Below are positions 17,440 to 27,802 of a stretch of DNA of 64,000 nt, piece by piece (positions within the stretch are counted from its first letter, which is position 1; each line of letters starts with the position of its first letter). This DNA is from an uncultured Granulosicoccaceae bacterium (lineage in GTDB: Bacteria; Pseudomonadota; Gammaproteobacteria; CALCKW01): positions 62,001-126,000 of the forward strand of contig CALCKW010000009.1 of the NCBI GenBank assembly GCA_937965695.1, in the 5' to 3' direction. A program made the position numbers and the translations under genes. Under the pieces are notes generated by a model. It ran no database searches and was not told where the DNA came from. It saw only the letters and a program-made list of their open reading frames with translations.

Positions 17440-19470
17440 TTAGCTGCGCGGCCTGATTTCTACCTTAACTTGCCTCACCATTATTGGCAGCATTAACACT
17501 ATGCCAATCCCCATGGTCAACAAACCCGGCGCGATAAAGAGGAACGATACAAGTGCAACCCACCATCTTTCCCATGTCTTGAGCGACGAGAAAAGGTACC
17601 CGGAGAAAGCAACACCGAGAGAGGCGATACCCATCATAGCGCCGAGCAAGGTCACCGTGAATGCCCACCACGTGAACCCATCAGCTACTAATAAAAGTGC
17701 TGGTGAATAGACAAATACAAACGGAACCAGCGCCTTGGCGATACCCAATCTAAATGCTGTGTTCCCCGTCTTGAATGGATTGGACCCTGCGATTCCCGCG
17801 GCCGCGTAGGCCGCCAGCGCCACTGGCGGTGTGATATCAGCCAGCACGCCGTAATAAAAAACAAAGAAGTGCGCTACAAGTGGCTCAACCTGTAGCTGAG
17901 CCAGTGCAGGAGCTGCAACCGCCACTAGGATGATGTAGGTCGCAGTGGTCGGTATCCCTGCCCCCATAATGATGCAAGAAATCGCGATGAGAACAAGTGA
18001 CGTAAACAGCGCCCATTGCGTCACTGTGAAGTAACCGAGAACCGGTAACGAGCTAAGCATGGTGCCGATGTCTGTGGCCGTCTGGATAACCACAAAGCCC
18101 AGACGAAAACCCATACCTGTTAGCGTCACTACGCCAACGACAACTCCGACGGTTGCGGCTGCAGCGCCTACGGCCAGTGTATTTTTCGCACCCGCAGCAA
18201 GACTGTCCCAAAGGTCTCTGATGCTCAAGCGGTTAGTCGGGTTTAGAAACCCGACAACAACGCAGGCAATAATCCCGTAGACCGCCGCAAAATCTGGCGT
18301 CCTGCCAGAGAGGATTAGATAAACAAGAATCAACAGGGGTATTAGACTCAACCAATGGTCTTTGAGCACAACACCCATTTTGGGCAGTTCTTCAGCACGC
18401 AACCCACGCAATCCAAGTTTCTTGGCTTCCAAGTGAACCATGATGAAAATACCAAAGTAGTGCAGCAGCGCGGGAAACAACGCCGCTGCCAGCACATCTC
18501 TAAGCGGTATTTCTAAGTACTCCACCATGATGAAAGCCGCTGCTCCCATGATCGGCGGTGTTATTTGACCGCCCGTAGAAGCCGTTGCCTCGACAGCGCC
18601 TGCAAAGTGGGCCGGATAACCCACTCTTTTCATCGCAGGAATAGTCAACGCACCCGTGGTGACAGTGTTGGCAATGGAAGAGCCTGAAATCGTGCCCATG
18701 AAGGCGGAAGAGAAAATAGCGACTTTTGCAGGCCCGCCAGAATAGCGACCAGCGATAACCATGGCAAAATCGATAAAAAGCTGTCCTAGCCCAATACGTG
18801 TAGCTAAAACGCCAAACAGAATAAAGAGGAAAACATACTGCGCCATCACGCCAATCGCGATGCCGTAGATACCTTGGTTGGTCATATAAAGGTGATTGAT
18901 AATACCAAGCCATGACGAGCCACCGTGCTTTAGAGCCCCCGGCATAAAGGGACCAAAGTAGGCAAATGCGATAAACAGCAATCCGATGAGGGGCAGTGTT
19001 GGGCCAACACTTCTGCGAGTTGCTTCAAGCGTGAGAACAAGCAATGCAGTTCCCATAAAAATGTCAGAGGGCGAAGGATTACCGACTCTCAGCGCCAATG
19101 CTTCTGGCGGGAGCAGCGGTAAATACATGGCTGCACCCACAGCCAAAACAGCGAAGAGTATATCTAACAGCGGTACGCCGTCGAAGCGATACCAAGCACT
19201 GCGTGGCATATTAGAATCAGTTTTACGTATGCCAAAGAGCAGAAAAACCAAACCAAGGACAAAAGAGAGGTGAATACCGCGATGCAATAACTCGCGAACC
19301 AAGCCAAAGCCTGAGGCATAAAAATGGTAGATGGACATAGCCACTAAAACAGCCGCTATAAAAAATGTAAGTGCTCTACCAGTCGGTCTGAATGCCGTTT
19401 CCGGGTCAAACTTGCGCTCAATCTCAGCCAACTGTTCAGGAGTCAGCTCGGGTGTTGTGTCAGCGCTCAT
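17440..19470 (-). CDS. TRAP transporter fused permease (DctQM, 4TM/12TM type)
   Basis: This 676-residue inner-membrane protein fuses the small and large TRAP permease subunits, the form that accompanies TAXI binding proteins. About 16 or more hydrophobic helices are visible, from LTFFIAAVLVAMSIYHFY to the C-terminal LFIAPGLLTMGIGIVLMLPI. Hallmark DctM-like segments include FMGTISGSSIANTVTTGALT, ATASTGGQITPPIMGAAAFI and GAGIPTTATYIILVA. It would drive sodium- or proton-coupled uptake of an organic acid. The ATG is preceded by AGGAAC. It lies downstream of the TAXI binding-protein gene with a terminator-like hairpin between the two. Confidence 0.93.
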   Translation of the reverse strand: MSADTTPELTPEQLAEIERKFDPETAFRPTGRALTFFIAAVLVAMSIYHFYASGFGLVRELLHRGIHLSFVLGLVFLLFGIRKTDSNMPRSAWYRFDGVPLLDILFAVLAVGAAMYLPLLPPEALALRVGNPSPSDIFMGTALLVLTLEATRRSVGPTLPLIGLLFIAFAYFGPFMPGALKHGGSSWLGIINHLYMTNQGIYGIAIGVMAQYVFLFILFGVLATRIGLGQLFIDFAMVIAGRYSGGPAKVAIFSSAFMGTISGSSIANTVTTGALTIPAMKRVGYPAHFAGAVEATASTGGQITPPIMGAAAFIMVEYLEIPLRDVLAAALFPALLHYFGIFIMVHLEAKKLGLRGLRAEELPKMGVVLKDHWLSLIPLLILVYLILSGRTPDFAAVYGIIACVVVGFLNPTNRLSIRDLWDSLAAGAKNTLAVGAAAATVGVVVGVVTLTGMGFRLGFVVIQTATDIGTMLSSLPVLGYFTVTQWALFTSLVLIAISCIIMGAGIPTTATYIILVAVAAPALAQLQVEPLVAHFFVFYYGVLADITPPVALAAYAAAGIAGSNPFKTGNTAFRLGIAKALVPFVFVYSPALLLVADGFTWWAFTVTLLGAMMGIASLGVAFSGYLFSSLKTWERWWVALVSFLFIAPGLLTMGIGIVLMLPIMVRQVKVEIRPRS

Positions 19471-19485
19471 GGCCTAGTTCCTAAA

Positions 19486-19526
19486 AAAGATAAAAAAAGG
19501 CCCTGAGCATTTACACACTCAGGGCC
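19486..19526 (-). terminator. terminator/attenuator between TAXI binding protein and permease
   Basis: GGCCCTGAG (19499-19507) pairs with CTCAGGGCC (19518-19526). On the minus strand the stem is followed by TTTTTTT-ATC-TTTTTT. It sits between the binding-protein stop and the permease start, so it should reduce readthrough into the permease gene. Confidence 0.8.
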
Positions 19527-19545
19527 AAGATCAAAATGCCATAAT

Positions 19546-20550
19546 TTACTTGAGCAACCCAGCTTCTTTGTAGAAGCGCTCGGCACCTGCGTGCAGAGGT
19601 ACACCAACACCCGCTAGCGCCGAAGCTGGAGTGATTGTTTTTCCCTTGGCATGGCCAACATCAAGCAGCTTGCGAGATTCTTCATTCCACAACGCCTTTG
19701 TGATGTTGTAGATGAGTTCTTCGTCTTCGTTTGCAGAGGTGAACCACTGCGCGCCGACGGCTACTGTTGTTACACCGGCAACACCTTCGTAGGCATCATC
19801 TGGGATGTTTGAAGAAGAAAAAAATCCATACTTCTCTGTCAACGCATCGGCACCAGCACCATCGATGGGTACCAGCTTAATTTCTGCAGCGGATGAAAGC
19901 TCGACCAAGGCACCTGTTGGGTAACCAGTGACAACAAAGAAGGCGTCGATCTTGCCGTTGCGCAGCGCTTCTGATGCTGCACCACCCTTAAGGGCTTCGG
20001 CTGTCAAATCATCGACCGAAAGACCATTGGCTTCCATGATCAACAGTGCGTCTACGTAGGTGCCAGAGCCCGGCTCATCCAAAGATACGCGCTTACCAGC
20101 CAAGTCAGCCACGGAGTTGATACCGCTATCAGCCAGAGCTACGAGGTGAATGTGCTCTTCAAAAAGAGCAGCAATTGTACGCAGGTCAGTCGCTGGGTCG
20201 CTGCCTTCCATGGTGCCGGTACCGGTGTATGCCCAGTAAGCGACGTCCGATTGTGCAAAACCTGAGTTTCGCAGGCCCGACACGATAGCATTGACGTTAT
20301 CGACCGAACCACGTGATGACACCGCAGATGCTATAAGACCATCAACACCGCAAGAACCGCCCTCTCCACACTCGCGTGAACCTGGAGGCTTAGAAATCGC
20401 ATTTGCGATTACGCCACCAACGGGGTAATAGGTATAAGCTGTGCCGCCCGTACCAATAGTAAAAAATTTCAGGTCTTCAGCTGCAGCAGTTCCTGCCACT
20501 CCAAACGCCAATACCGCACTTATTGCGGCTGTTTTAATTGATTTGATCAT
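19546..20550 (-). CDS. TAXI family TRAP transporter solute-binding protein
   Basis: This 334-residue periplasmic protein has a signal peptide (MIKSIKTAAISAVLAFGVAGTAAA). The mature N-terminus is typical of TAXI proteins: FFTIGTGGTAYTYYPVGGVI. Later motifs are SGINSVADLAGKRVSLDEPGSGT and LKGGAASEALRNGKIDAFFVVTG. TAXI proteins are known to bind glutamate/glutamine-like or dicarboxylate ligands in some cases, but the ligand here is not predictable. The chosen ATG has GGGAG about 10 bases upstream; a longer frame of 33 extra residues lacks signal-peptide character. It precedes the fused permease in the same leftward operon. Confidence 0.93.
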   Translation of the reverse strand: MIKSIKTAAISAVLAFGVAGTAAAEDLKFFTIGTGGTAYTYYPVGGVIANAISKPPGSRECGEGGSCGVDGLIASAVSSRGSVDNVNAIVSGLRNSGFAQSDVAYWAYTGTGTMEGSDPATDLRTIAALFEEHIHLVALADSGINSVADLAGKRVSLDEPGSGTYVDALLIMEANGLSVDDLTAEALKGGAASEALRNGKIDAFFVVTGYPTGALVELSSAAEIKLVPIDGAGADALTEKYGFFSSSNIPDDAYEGVAGVTTVAVGAQWFTSANEDEELIYNITKALWNEESRKLLDVGHAKGKTITPASALAGVGVPLHAGAERFYKEAGLLK

Positions 20551-20696
20551 AAAAAAAATACTCCCACCGGTTAAGACCTTGCACTTTACATTGTGAGTAA
20601 GGCCAATAATATGAAGCTCACTAACTGCCTTCATGTTCGTTTTGCACATACGCCAGTATGTCTTATAGAGCTTTTAGAGTTGTCGCCTAAGAATAC

Positions 20697-21977
20697 CTAA
20701 GCACTCCCCTTTTGGAAATACGTCCCAATGATTATCTTATTCATAACACCCAATGCCTGTGCAACCTCTTGCGCTGTATTGTAATGACACATTGTGATGC
20801 GAACGCAGTCCGACAGCTGCAGCGGCTCTAGAATATTTCCACTGTAATAATCAGCTTTTCGAACATGGGTACGAATCCCTTGCTCCTTTAATACCGTCAC
20901 GATTTCTACTGAAGATATACCCTCAACCACAAACGACACCGTGCCTTCTCGTTCTGGGTTGTCTGCACCGGACAAAATGGTGAGGTTGTGCATGTCTCGA
21001 AGCCCAGGCAGGTTATCAGCCCCATTGATTAATTTATCTGTCAGATATGTTTCATAACTGTGAATTGCTTTACCCGCCGCTTCAATCCGTTTTCGCGGCT
21101 CTGTCTCCTCCGAGACTTCTCCTCCCAGCCAGTCAAAGTACGCGACGACGTCGGATACCGCAGCATATGCGCCTGTATCACGCGTGCCCAACTCCCAGCC
21201 GTCTTTTGGTCCGCCATCAAGCGACTCATGCGGCAACGCCGTCAGCCCGTCTGATATCCACGCGATACCGTATCCGTGCCGCGAAAACATCTTGTAGGGT
21301 GAGATAGCGTAGCCATCGATACGGTAGGCGCTCAAATCTATATGACCATGTGCTGCATGCTGGATACCGTCAACAATAATCAAGCAATTCGGTGCAATCG
21401 CTCGGATTGCCTTGGAGATCGCGACCACATCCATGCCTATGCCAGTGACTGGTGAGGCGTGAAGAATTGTCGCTACTGCCACGTCCGGTGTCATTTTAGA
21501 TGCATAGTCCTCGGCAGTAACGAGGCCAGTGGAATCAGTGTGTAGCACGTTCACGTATTCCATCCCAGCAAACTCCGCCCAGTGACGTGCCGCACTTCTA
21601 CTGGAAGGATGCTCAATCGAGCTACCAATAACTTTGCTGCCTTTTGGAGCGTTGAGACAGGCGGTGCGGATCATACGAAACAAAAGCTCTGTCCCGGTTT
21701 CCCCTAAGATGAACTGACCAGAATCCGAATTCATAAATACTGAAAGGTCAGCCTTGGCTTTTTTAATCGTTTCCACCAGCGCTTCAGCTGCAGGATTGTC
21801 TCTTCCTTGATTATCAGGAATAGCAGCATATTTTGCCGTTGTTTCAACAACCGAATTAAGGGTCAGCGCACCACCGCCATTCTCAAAATAGACCCGCGGC
21901 CCTTGAAATGGGCAACTGTCTACATGGGCAAAGCGCTCTCGAATCGCTTCAACAAGGGCGGCATTGCCTTGGATCAT
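20697..21977 (-). CDS. class V aminotransferase / cysteine desulfurase-like PLP enzyme
   Basis: This 426-residue fold-type I PLP enzyme is of the Csd/SufS-like superfamily. Motifs include VYFENGGGALTLNSV near residue 29, ILGETGTELLFRMIRTA (cofactor phosphate region), SIEHPSSR, IVDGIQHAAHGHIDLS (PLP-ring Asp and Gln-His), and ISPYKMFSRHGYGIAWI with the Schiff-base lysine. No clear sulfur-relay cysteine loop is visible, so lyase or aminotransferase activity is as likely as desulfurase activity. Its start faces a LysR gene, and it lies 147 bases upstream of the TAXI binding-protein gene on the same strand. It may act on the compound imported by that transporter (inference). Confidence 0.85.
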   Translation of the reverse strand: MIQGNAALVEAIRERFAHVDSCPFQGPRVYFENGGGALTLNSVVETTAKYAAIPDNQGRDNPAAEALVETIKKAKADLSVFMNSDSGQFILGETGTELLFRMIRTACLNAPKGSKVIGSSIEHPSSRSAARHWAEFAGMEYVNVLHTDSTGLVTAEDYASKMTPDVAVATILHASPVTGIGMDVVAISKAIRAIAPNCLIIVDGIQHAAHGHIDLSAYRIDGYAISPYKMFSRHGYGIAWISDGLTALPHESLDGGPKDGWELGTRDTGAYAAVSDVVAYFDWLGGEVSEETEPRKRIEAAGKAIHSYETYLTDKLINGADNLPGLRDMHNLTILSGADNPEREGTVSFVVEGISSVEIVTVLKEQGIRTHVRKADYYSGNILEPLQLSDCVRITMCHYNTAQEVAQALGVMNKIIIGTYFQKGSA

Positions 21978-22203
21978 CGGGCCATCCTGTTTTGAGGCGA
22001 GGCATTCTTACCGAAAAAGTAAGCACCGTTAAATTGACGCAACTCGCCGTGTGTAAATTGTGAAACGTGTAAGCCACTTGCCCACGCGGTTAGCCCGCTA
22101 TTGAGCCCATCAATTGGCTGTTTTGCATCAGACAATCCTGTACTCCAGTTCACTGTTACGTAATAAAGGTAAGGTTGCCTTACTTAAGCAATTATTTATA
22201 CTG

Positions 22204-22231
22204 ATCAATTATCATCAATTATCATCGATAA
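22204..22231. promoter_or_regulatory. tandem 10-bp repeats in LysR/PLP-enzyme divergent promoter region
   Basis: ATCAATTATC occurs twice back to back (22204-22213, 22214-22223), followed by ATCGATAA. The spacing is one DNA helical turn, and the repeats lie just upstream of the LysR gene in the 267-base divergent intergenic region. A binding site for that LysR protein is plausible. Confidence 0.45.
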
Positions 22232-22244
22232 AACGAATGAATGC

Positions 22245-23147
22245 ATGAGCCTTACACGCAATCAACTCATTGCCATGCTAGCTGTCGTCGACTGCGGTAC
22301 GTTCGATCGCGCAGCAGGCAAATTAAACCTGACGCAATCAACGATCACCAAGAGAATTCAAGAGCTTGAAGCTTCTATGGGTTTCTCGGTTTTTAACCGA
22401 TCCAAACGCCAAGCTATCTTGACGCCTCAAGGCGAGCAGTTTGTCAGACTATCTCGAGAAACTGTCGCCAGCTTTGAAAAGCTGACGTCATTCAACACTG
22501 ACATTGTGAATATATCCACGCGCATCAGGCTCGGTGTGACAGAAATTTCCAGTTTGACTTGGTTGCCAAAATTTCTTGAAACTTCACTCGCTACAGACTC
22601 GAATATCCAATTCGAACTGAGCATCGGCATGAGTCGTAACCTACACAGTAGCCTCGAAGACGGAGAACTCGACATTATCGTTGTGCCTGAAATGCCGTTT
22701 CAGACCAACGCGCGCGTGAAACAAGTCGCAGGCATTGAAATCACACTAATAGGAAAACCTGGACTGGTGCCAACAGCAGAAAAAATAGAGATATCCAAGC
22801 TGCAGAAGCTCGAATTCATCACGCAGGGAAAATCGTCAGGGTATTCCAAGAACATCCGAGAATGGTTTTTAAACTATGGACTAGATACAAGAAACAGCGT
22901 CAATGTAGACAGCCTGCATGCCATGGTAGGCCTTGCAGCTGCGGGACGCGGAGTCTGCATTGCCCCGAGAGATTACCTAGTGCCATTAATAGAAAGTGGA
23001 CGGGTGGCCGAAATATTGACTAATCCCAAACTGCCCATGATTAACTATTGTGTAGTCCACAATCCATCGCCACATGAAACATTGTTTTCTGGGGTTGCGA
23101 ACGACATACATCGTGCTGCAGATTTCAGCACCCCTTACTTTGTATAA
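22245..23147 (+). CDS. LysR family transcriptional regulator
   Basis: This 300-residue regulator has an N-terminal winged helix-turn-helix (NQLIAMLAVVDCGTFDRAAG, LNLTQSTITKRIQELE, FSVFNRSKRQAILTPQGEQF) and a periplasmic-binding-like effector domain (IRLGVTEISSLTWLPKF onward). It is transcribed divergently from the PLP enzyme and TAXI-TRAP genes, the classic arrangement for a LysR protein controlling its neighbour. The ATG at 22245 begins SLTRNQLIAML and is the natural start; two out-of-frame ATGs just upstream are not used. Confidence 0.92.
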   Translation: MSLTRNQLIAMLAVVDCGTFDRAAGKLNLTQSTITKRIQELEASMGFSVFNRSKRQAILTPQGEQFVRLSRETVASFEKLTSFNTDIVNISTRIRLGVTEISSLTWLPKFLETSLATDSNIQFELSIGMSRNLHSSLEDGELDIIVVPEMPFQTNARVKQVAGIEITLIGKPGLVPTAEKIEISKLQKLEFITQGKSSGYSKNIREWFLNYGLDTRNSVNVDSLHAMVGLAAAGRGVCIAPRDYLVPLIESGRVAEILTNPKLPMINYCVVHNPSPHETLFSGVANDIHRAADFSTPYFV

Positions 23148-23630
<483 letters not shown>

Positions 23631-23765
23631 GCATGCTGTCTAGCCGAAAATCTCAGAGATTTCGATCTTCAAGGGCGTGTGTCTTTCTCCTTGAAGCCAA
23701 CAGACGCAATGATAGAGGGTATTGGTATATTTGTCACGTCAAAATCGCACTTGAAAAACAACTAT

Positions 23766-23794
23766 TTGCCGCTATTTACTTAACTAGCTATAGT
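23766..23794 (+). promoter_or_regulatory. sigma-70 promoter of the BI-1 gene
   Basis: TTGCCG (23766-23771) and TATAGT (23789-23794) are separated by exactly 17 bases, 80 bases upstream of the Bax-inhibitor-1 start codon. The -10 box matches five of six consensus bases. Confidence 0.55.
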
Positions 23795-23873
23795 TTGATG
23801 TATTGCGGGGGAACACACAGCAGTTTTTGCTGTCTACACCGCGCAGAAACAACCCTTTTTTACGGAGAAATCA

Positions 23874-24533
23874 ATGCAAGTTCAAAGCGTTAGTACCGGC
23901 CGCGTGCTGGAAACCAACAAACTGATCCGCAGCACTTACACACTACTATCGATGACATTACTTTTTAGCGCTGTCATGGCAGCGGTGTCCATGGTGATAG
24001 CACCCCCTTACATGGTGTCTATGGTCTGCTCACTTGCAGCGATGGGCATTATTTGGTTTGTTATTCCCAAAACGGCTAATTCTGTCAAAGGCATCTATGC
24101 TGTATTTGCTTTCACAGGGCTACTCGGTTTTGGCTTGGGGCCAATGCTCAACCATTACTTATCGATGGCGAATGGCGGTCAGACAGTTATGCTGGCGATG
24201 GGCGGAACGGGTGCAATATTTTTAGGCCTATCTGGCTATGCACTCTCTACGCGTAAAGACTTCAGCTTTATGGGCGGCTTCTTAATGGTCGGTTTGATGC
24301 TAGTGATTCTTGCCGCCTTAGCAAACTGGTTCTTTCAGGTACCTGCCATGAGCCTGGGCATTTCAGCTGTTGTCATTTTATTGATGAGTGGTTTCATACT
24401 GTATGACACAAGTGCCATGGTTCACGGCCATCAAACTAACTACATCCTCGCGACAACTGGTTTGTATTTGAACATCTACAACATCTTCACCAGCTTGCTT
24501 CACCTTCTGGGTTTTGCTGGTGGCGACGACTAA
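23874..24533 (+). CDS. Bax inhibitor-1/YccA family membrane protein
   Basis: This 219-residue inner-membrane protein has about seven transmembrane helices, in the BI-1 (UPF0005) pattern. It begins MQVQSVSTGRVLETNKLIRS and has YTLLSMTLLFSAVMAAVSMV, FTGLLGFGLGPMLNHYLS and the C-terminal LYDTSAMVHGHQTNYILATT with LYLNIYNIFTSLLHLLGF. Family members include YccA, which interacts with FtsH protease, and calcium-leak channel homologs; the exact role here is unknown. GGAG lies about 8 bases upstream of the ATG. A terminator follows it before the next small gene. Confidence 0.92.
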   Translation: MQVQSVSTGRVLETNKLIRSTYTLLSMTLLFSAVMAAVSMVIAPPYMVSMVCSLAAMGIIWFVIPKTANSVKGIYAVFAFTGLLGFGLGPMLNHYLSMANGGQTVMLAMGGTGAIFLGLSGYALSTRKDFSFMGGFLMVGLMLVILAALANWFFQVPAMSLGISAVVILLMSGFILYDTSAMVHGHQTNYILATTGLYLNIYNIFTSLLHLLGFAGGDD

Positions 24534-24556
24534 GTCAACACTGACTTGAGCTTCAC

Positions 24557-24583
24557 AACGCCCTGTCATTGCAGGGCGTTTTT
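24557..24583 (+). terminator. Rho-independent terminator after BI-1 gene
   Basis: AACGCCCTG pairs with CAGGGCGTT around TCATTG, followed by TTTTG. It is a strong hairpin 24 bases past the stop. Confidence 0.85.
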
Positions 24584-24600
24584 GATAGAGGGAGAAGAAA

Positions 24601-24786
24601 ATGGATTGGACCCGAATTATGGGCCTGGTTATGCTACTGGCTCTGCTGGCGTTCATTGGCCCACGTGTGCTTGATTCAGTTCGCAACTCACCCAAAGGCA
24701 CCACCGCTGATTGGTTGGGAGCGATGAAACCACTGCTGTTTGTTGTTGCTTTTATTGCGTTGCTTTTTATGCTGGCGAAAGGTTGA
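24601..24786 (+). CDS. small two-helix membrane protein
   Basis: This is a 61-residue hypothetical protein with two hydrophobic helices (about residues 6-22, LMLLALLAFIG-like, and 43-60, LLFVVAFIALLFMLAKG) joined by a polar loop (SVRNSPKGTTADWLG). GGGAG lies 6-9 bases upstream of the ATG, and the gene is bracketed by terminators, which supports it being real. No family is recognised. It may be translated from its own promoter or from readthrough of the BI-1 terminator. Confidence 0.7.
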   Translation: MDWTRIMGLVMLLALLAFIGPRVLDSVRNSPKGTTADWLGAMKPLLFVVAFIALLFMLAKG

Positions 24787-24810
24787 TTTACTGCATTGTT
24801 AACAGGCACA

Positions 24811-24843
24811 AAAAAGCCCAATCAAAAATTAATTGGGCTTTTT
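24811..24843. terminator. bidirectional terminator between small membrane protein and serS
   Basis: AAAAAGCCCAAT pairs with ATTGGGCTTTTT around nine bases. It serves the small + strand gene and the convergent serS. Confidence 0.88.
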
Positions 24844-24864
24844 ACCATTTTCTTAAGTAAATTC

Positions 24865-26181
<1,317 letters not shown>

Positions 26182-26193
26182 TTAAGTATATCG

Positions 26194-26562
26194 CTAAAGT
26201 AAGGCACGCGCCGCCTGAAACCCAACGATAACGGCACAAAGGCTGAGCACGACATTGAGCACTACATTCATGCTCAAGGCCAAGTAGTGGCCACTTTGCC
26301 ACAGCTGCCAACTGTCCACTGAAAAAGCAGAAAACGTGGTAAAAGCCCCAAAAAAACCTACCTGAAGCAGAGGCCTCAAGGCACTATCAGCCGCCCGCAT
26401 TGTTAACCAATGCACCAACATACCGGCCAATAAACACCCGATCACATTGACGACTAAAGTCCCCAATGGAAAGGGTCCGCCTACTCCTGCTGCCAAACGA
26501 ACCACGGCAAATCGGCTAACAGCACCTAAAGCACCACCAAGAGCCACCAAAAACCACTCCAT
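26194..26562 (-). CDS. crcB: fluoride efflux channel CrcB/FluC
   Basis: This 122-residue protein has four hydrophobic helices and family motifs GGALGAVSRFAVVR, PLGTLVVNVIGCLLAG and GFFGAFTTFSAFSVDSW. CrcB forms a dimeric fluoride channel in the inner membrane. The start ATG lies 51 bases before serS on the same strand. I looked for a fluoride riboswitch in the short upstream gap and saw none. The upstream neighbour is the divergent queG rather than rarA. Confidence 0.95.
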   Translation of the reverse strand: MEWFLVALGGALGAVSRFAVVRLAAGVGGPFPLGTLVVNVIGCLLAGMLVHWLTMRAADSALRPLLQVGFFGAFTTFSAFSVDSWQLWQSGHYLALSMNVVLNVVLSLCAVIVGFQAARALL

Positions 26563-26648
26563 GCAAACACTCCGTAGTCGGTCTCAAAAAGATACAATAC
26601 GCCACACACTATAGACTCCTCACGCCAAGAAGCAGGCAACAGCACACC

Positions 26649-27725
26649 ATGACCACAGCGTTAAGCCCAAACCTTAATGAACAACTACGTGACTGGGCAA
26701 AGTCAGCGGGTTTTGCAGATTGCCGTATCAGTGACGGCCAACTGGCAGACTACGAACCAAGGTTGGACGCATGGCTTGAAGCGGGTTACCACGGTGAAAT
26801 GGACTACATGCAGCGCCACGGCCATATGCGCTCCCGGCCTGATCAACTGCTACCCGGCACATTGAGAGTCATTTCAGTACGCATGGACTACCTGCCTGGC
26901 AATGCCAGCGGTATGCAAGAAAACTTAGATGATAACGAGCGAGCCTATGTTTCACGATATGCACTGGGACGCGACTATCACAAAATGATGCGTATGCGAC
27001 TAAAACGACTCTCAGAAAAATTAGAAGAGCATGTCGGTCCGATGGGTTACCGCGTTTTTGTAGACAGTGCACCGGTGCTTGAAAAAGCACTTGCGGAACG
27101 GGCTGGATTAGGCTGGATTGGCAAACACAGTAATCTCATCAACCGCAATGGCGGCTCGTGGTTTTTCCTTGGAGAAATCTACACCGACCTGCCCTTAGAG
27201 CCTGATCACACCACGCAGCGCAATCATTGCGGAGAATGCAGCGCCTGCATACAGGCCTGTCCAACAGGTGCCATCGTCAGCCCGTATCAAGTTGATGCCC
27301 GTCGGTGTATTTCTTACTTGACGATTGAATTACGCGGAACCATTCCCGTCGAATTTCGTCCTATGATGGGGAACAGAATCTACGGATGCGACGATTGTCA
27401 GATGGTGTGCCCCTGGAATCGCTTTTCAAATGACACAACAGAAGACGATTTTCAGCCGAGAAGTAATCTTGACCGAGCCAGTTTGCTGGAATTGTTTAAC
27501 TGGACTGAAGATGAGTTTCTGCGTCGGACAGAAGGGTCAGCAATAAGACGTATAGGTTACAGCTGCTGGCTTCGCAATATTGCCGTAGCACTCGGCAATG
27601 CAAAGCCGTCACGAGATGTACTTAAAAAACTGTACGAGAATGCAGACCATCAGGATAGTTTAGTCAAAGAACACGTTCTCTGGGCGATAGAGCGGCAAGA
27701 GAAGCAATTTGACGGGGCTTTTTAG
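26649..27725 (+). CDS. queG: epoxyqueuosine reductase QueG
   Basis: This 358-residue cobalamin- and 4Fe-4S-dependent enzyme carries out the last step of queuosine tRNA modification in the cytoplasm. The two cluster motifs are CGECSACIQACPTGAIV with a paired Cys in RRCISYLTIE, and CDDCQMVCPWNRF. The N-terminal substrate and cobalamin region includes RYALGRDYHKMMRMRL, FVDSAPVLEKALAERAGLGW and IGKHSNLINR. A C-terminal HEAT-like tail ends HVLWAIERQEKQ. It is usually beside nnr/tsaE genes; here it sits divergently between crcB and rarA. Confidence 0.96.
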   Translation: MTTALSPNLNEQLRDWAKSAGFADCRISDGQLADYEPRLDAWLEAGYHGEMDYMQRHGHMRSRPDQLLPGTLRVISVRMDYLPGNASGMQENLDDNERAYVSRYALGRDYHKMMRMRLKRLSEKLEEHVGPMGYRVFVDSAPVLEKALAERAGLGWIGKHSNLINRNGGSWFFLGEIYTDLPLEPDHTTQRNHCGECSACIQACPTGAIVSPYQVDARRCISYLTIELRGTIPVEFRPMMGNRIYGCDDCQMVCPWNRFSNDTTEDDFQPRSNLDRASLLELFNWTEDEFLRRTEGSAIRRIGYSCWLRNIAVALGNAKPSRDVLKKLYENADHQDSLVKEHVLWAIERQEKQFDGAF

Positions 27726-27802
27726 CGCACCCAAAGAAAAACGAAGAAGCGGCTCCTCGGTCGATACCGATACCCGGGAGTCGTCAACTTCGCCAAGACT
27801 GG

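Noticed and set aside
26563-26648. Possible fluoride riboswitch upstream of crcB
   Set aside because: The 86-base divergent gap lacks the conserved GG-GATGG core and pseudoknot layout.
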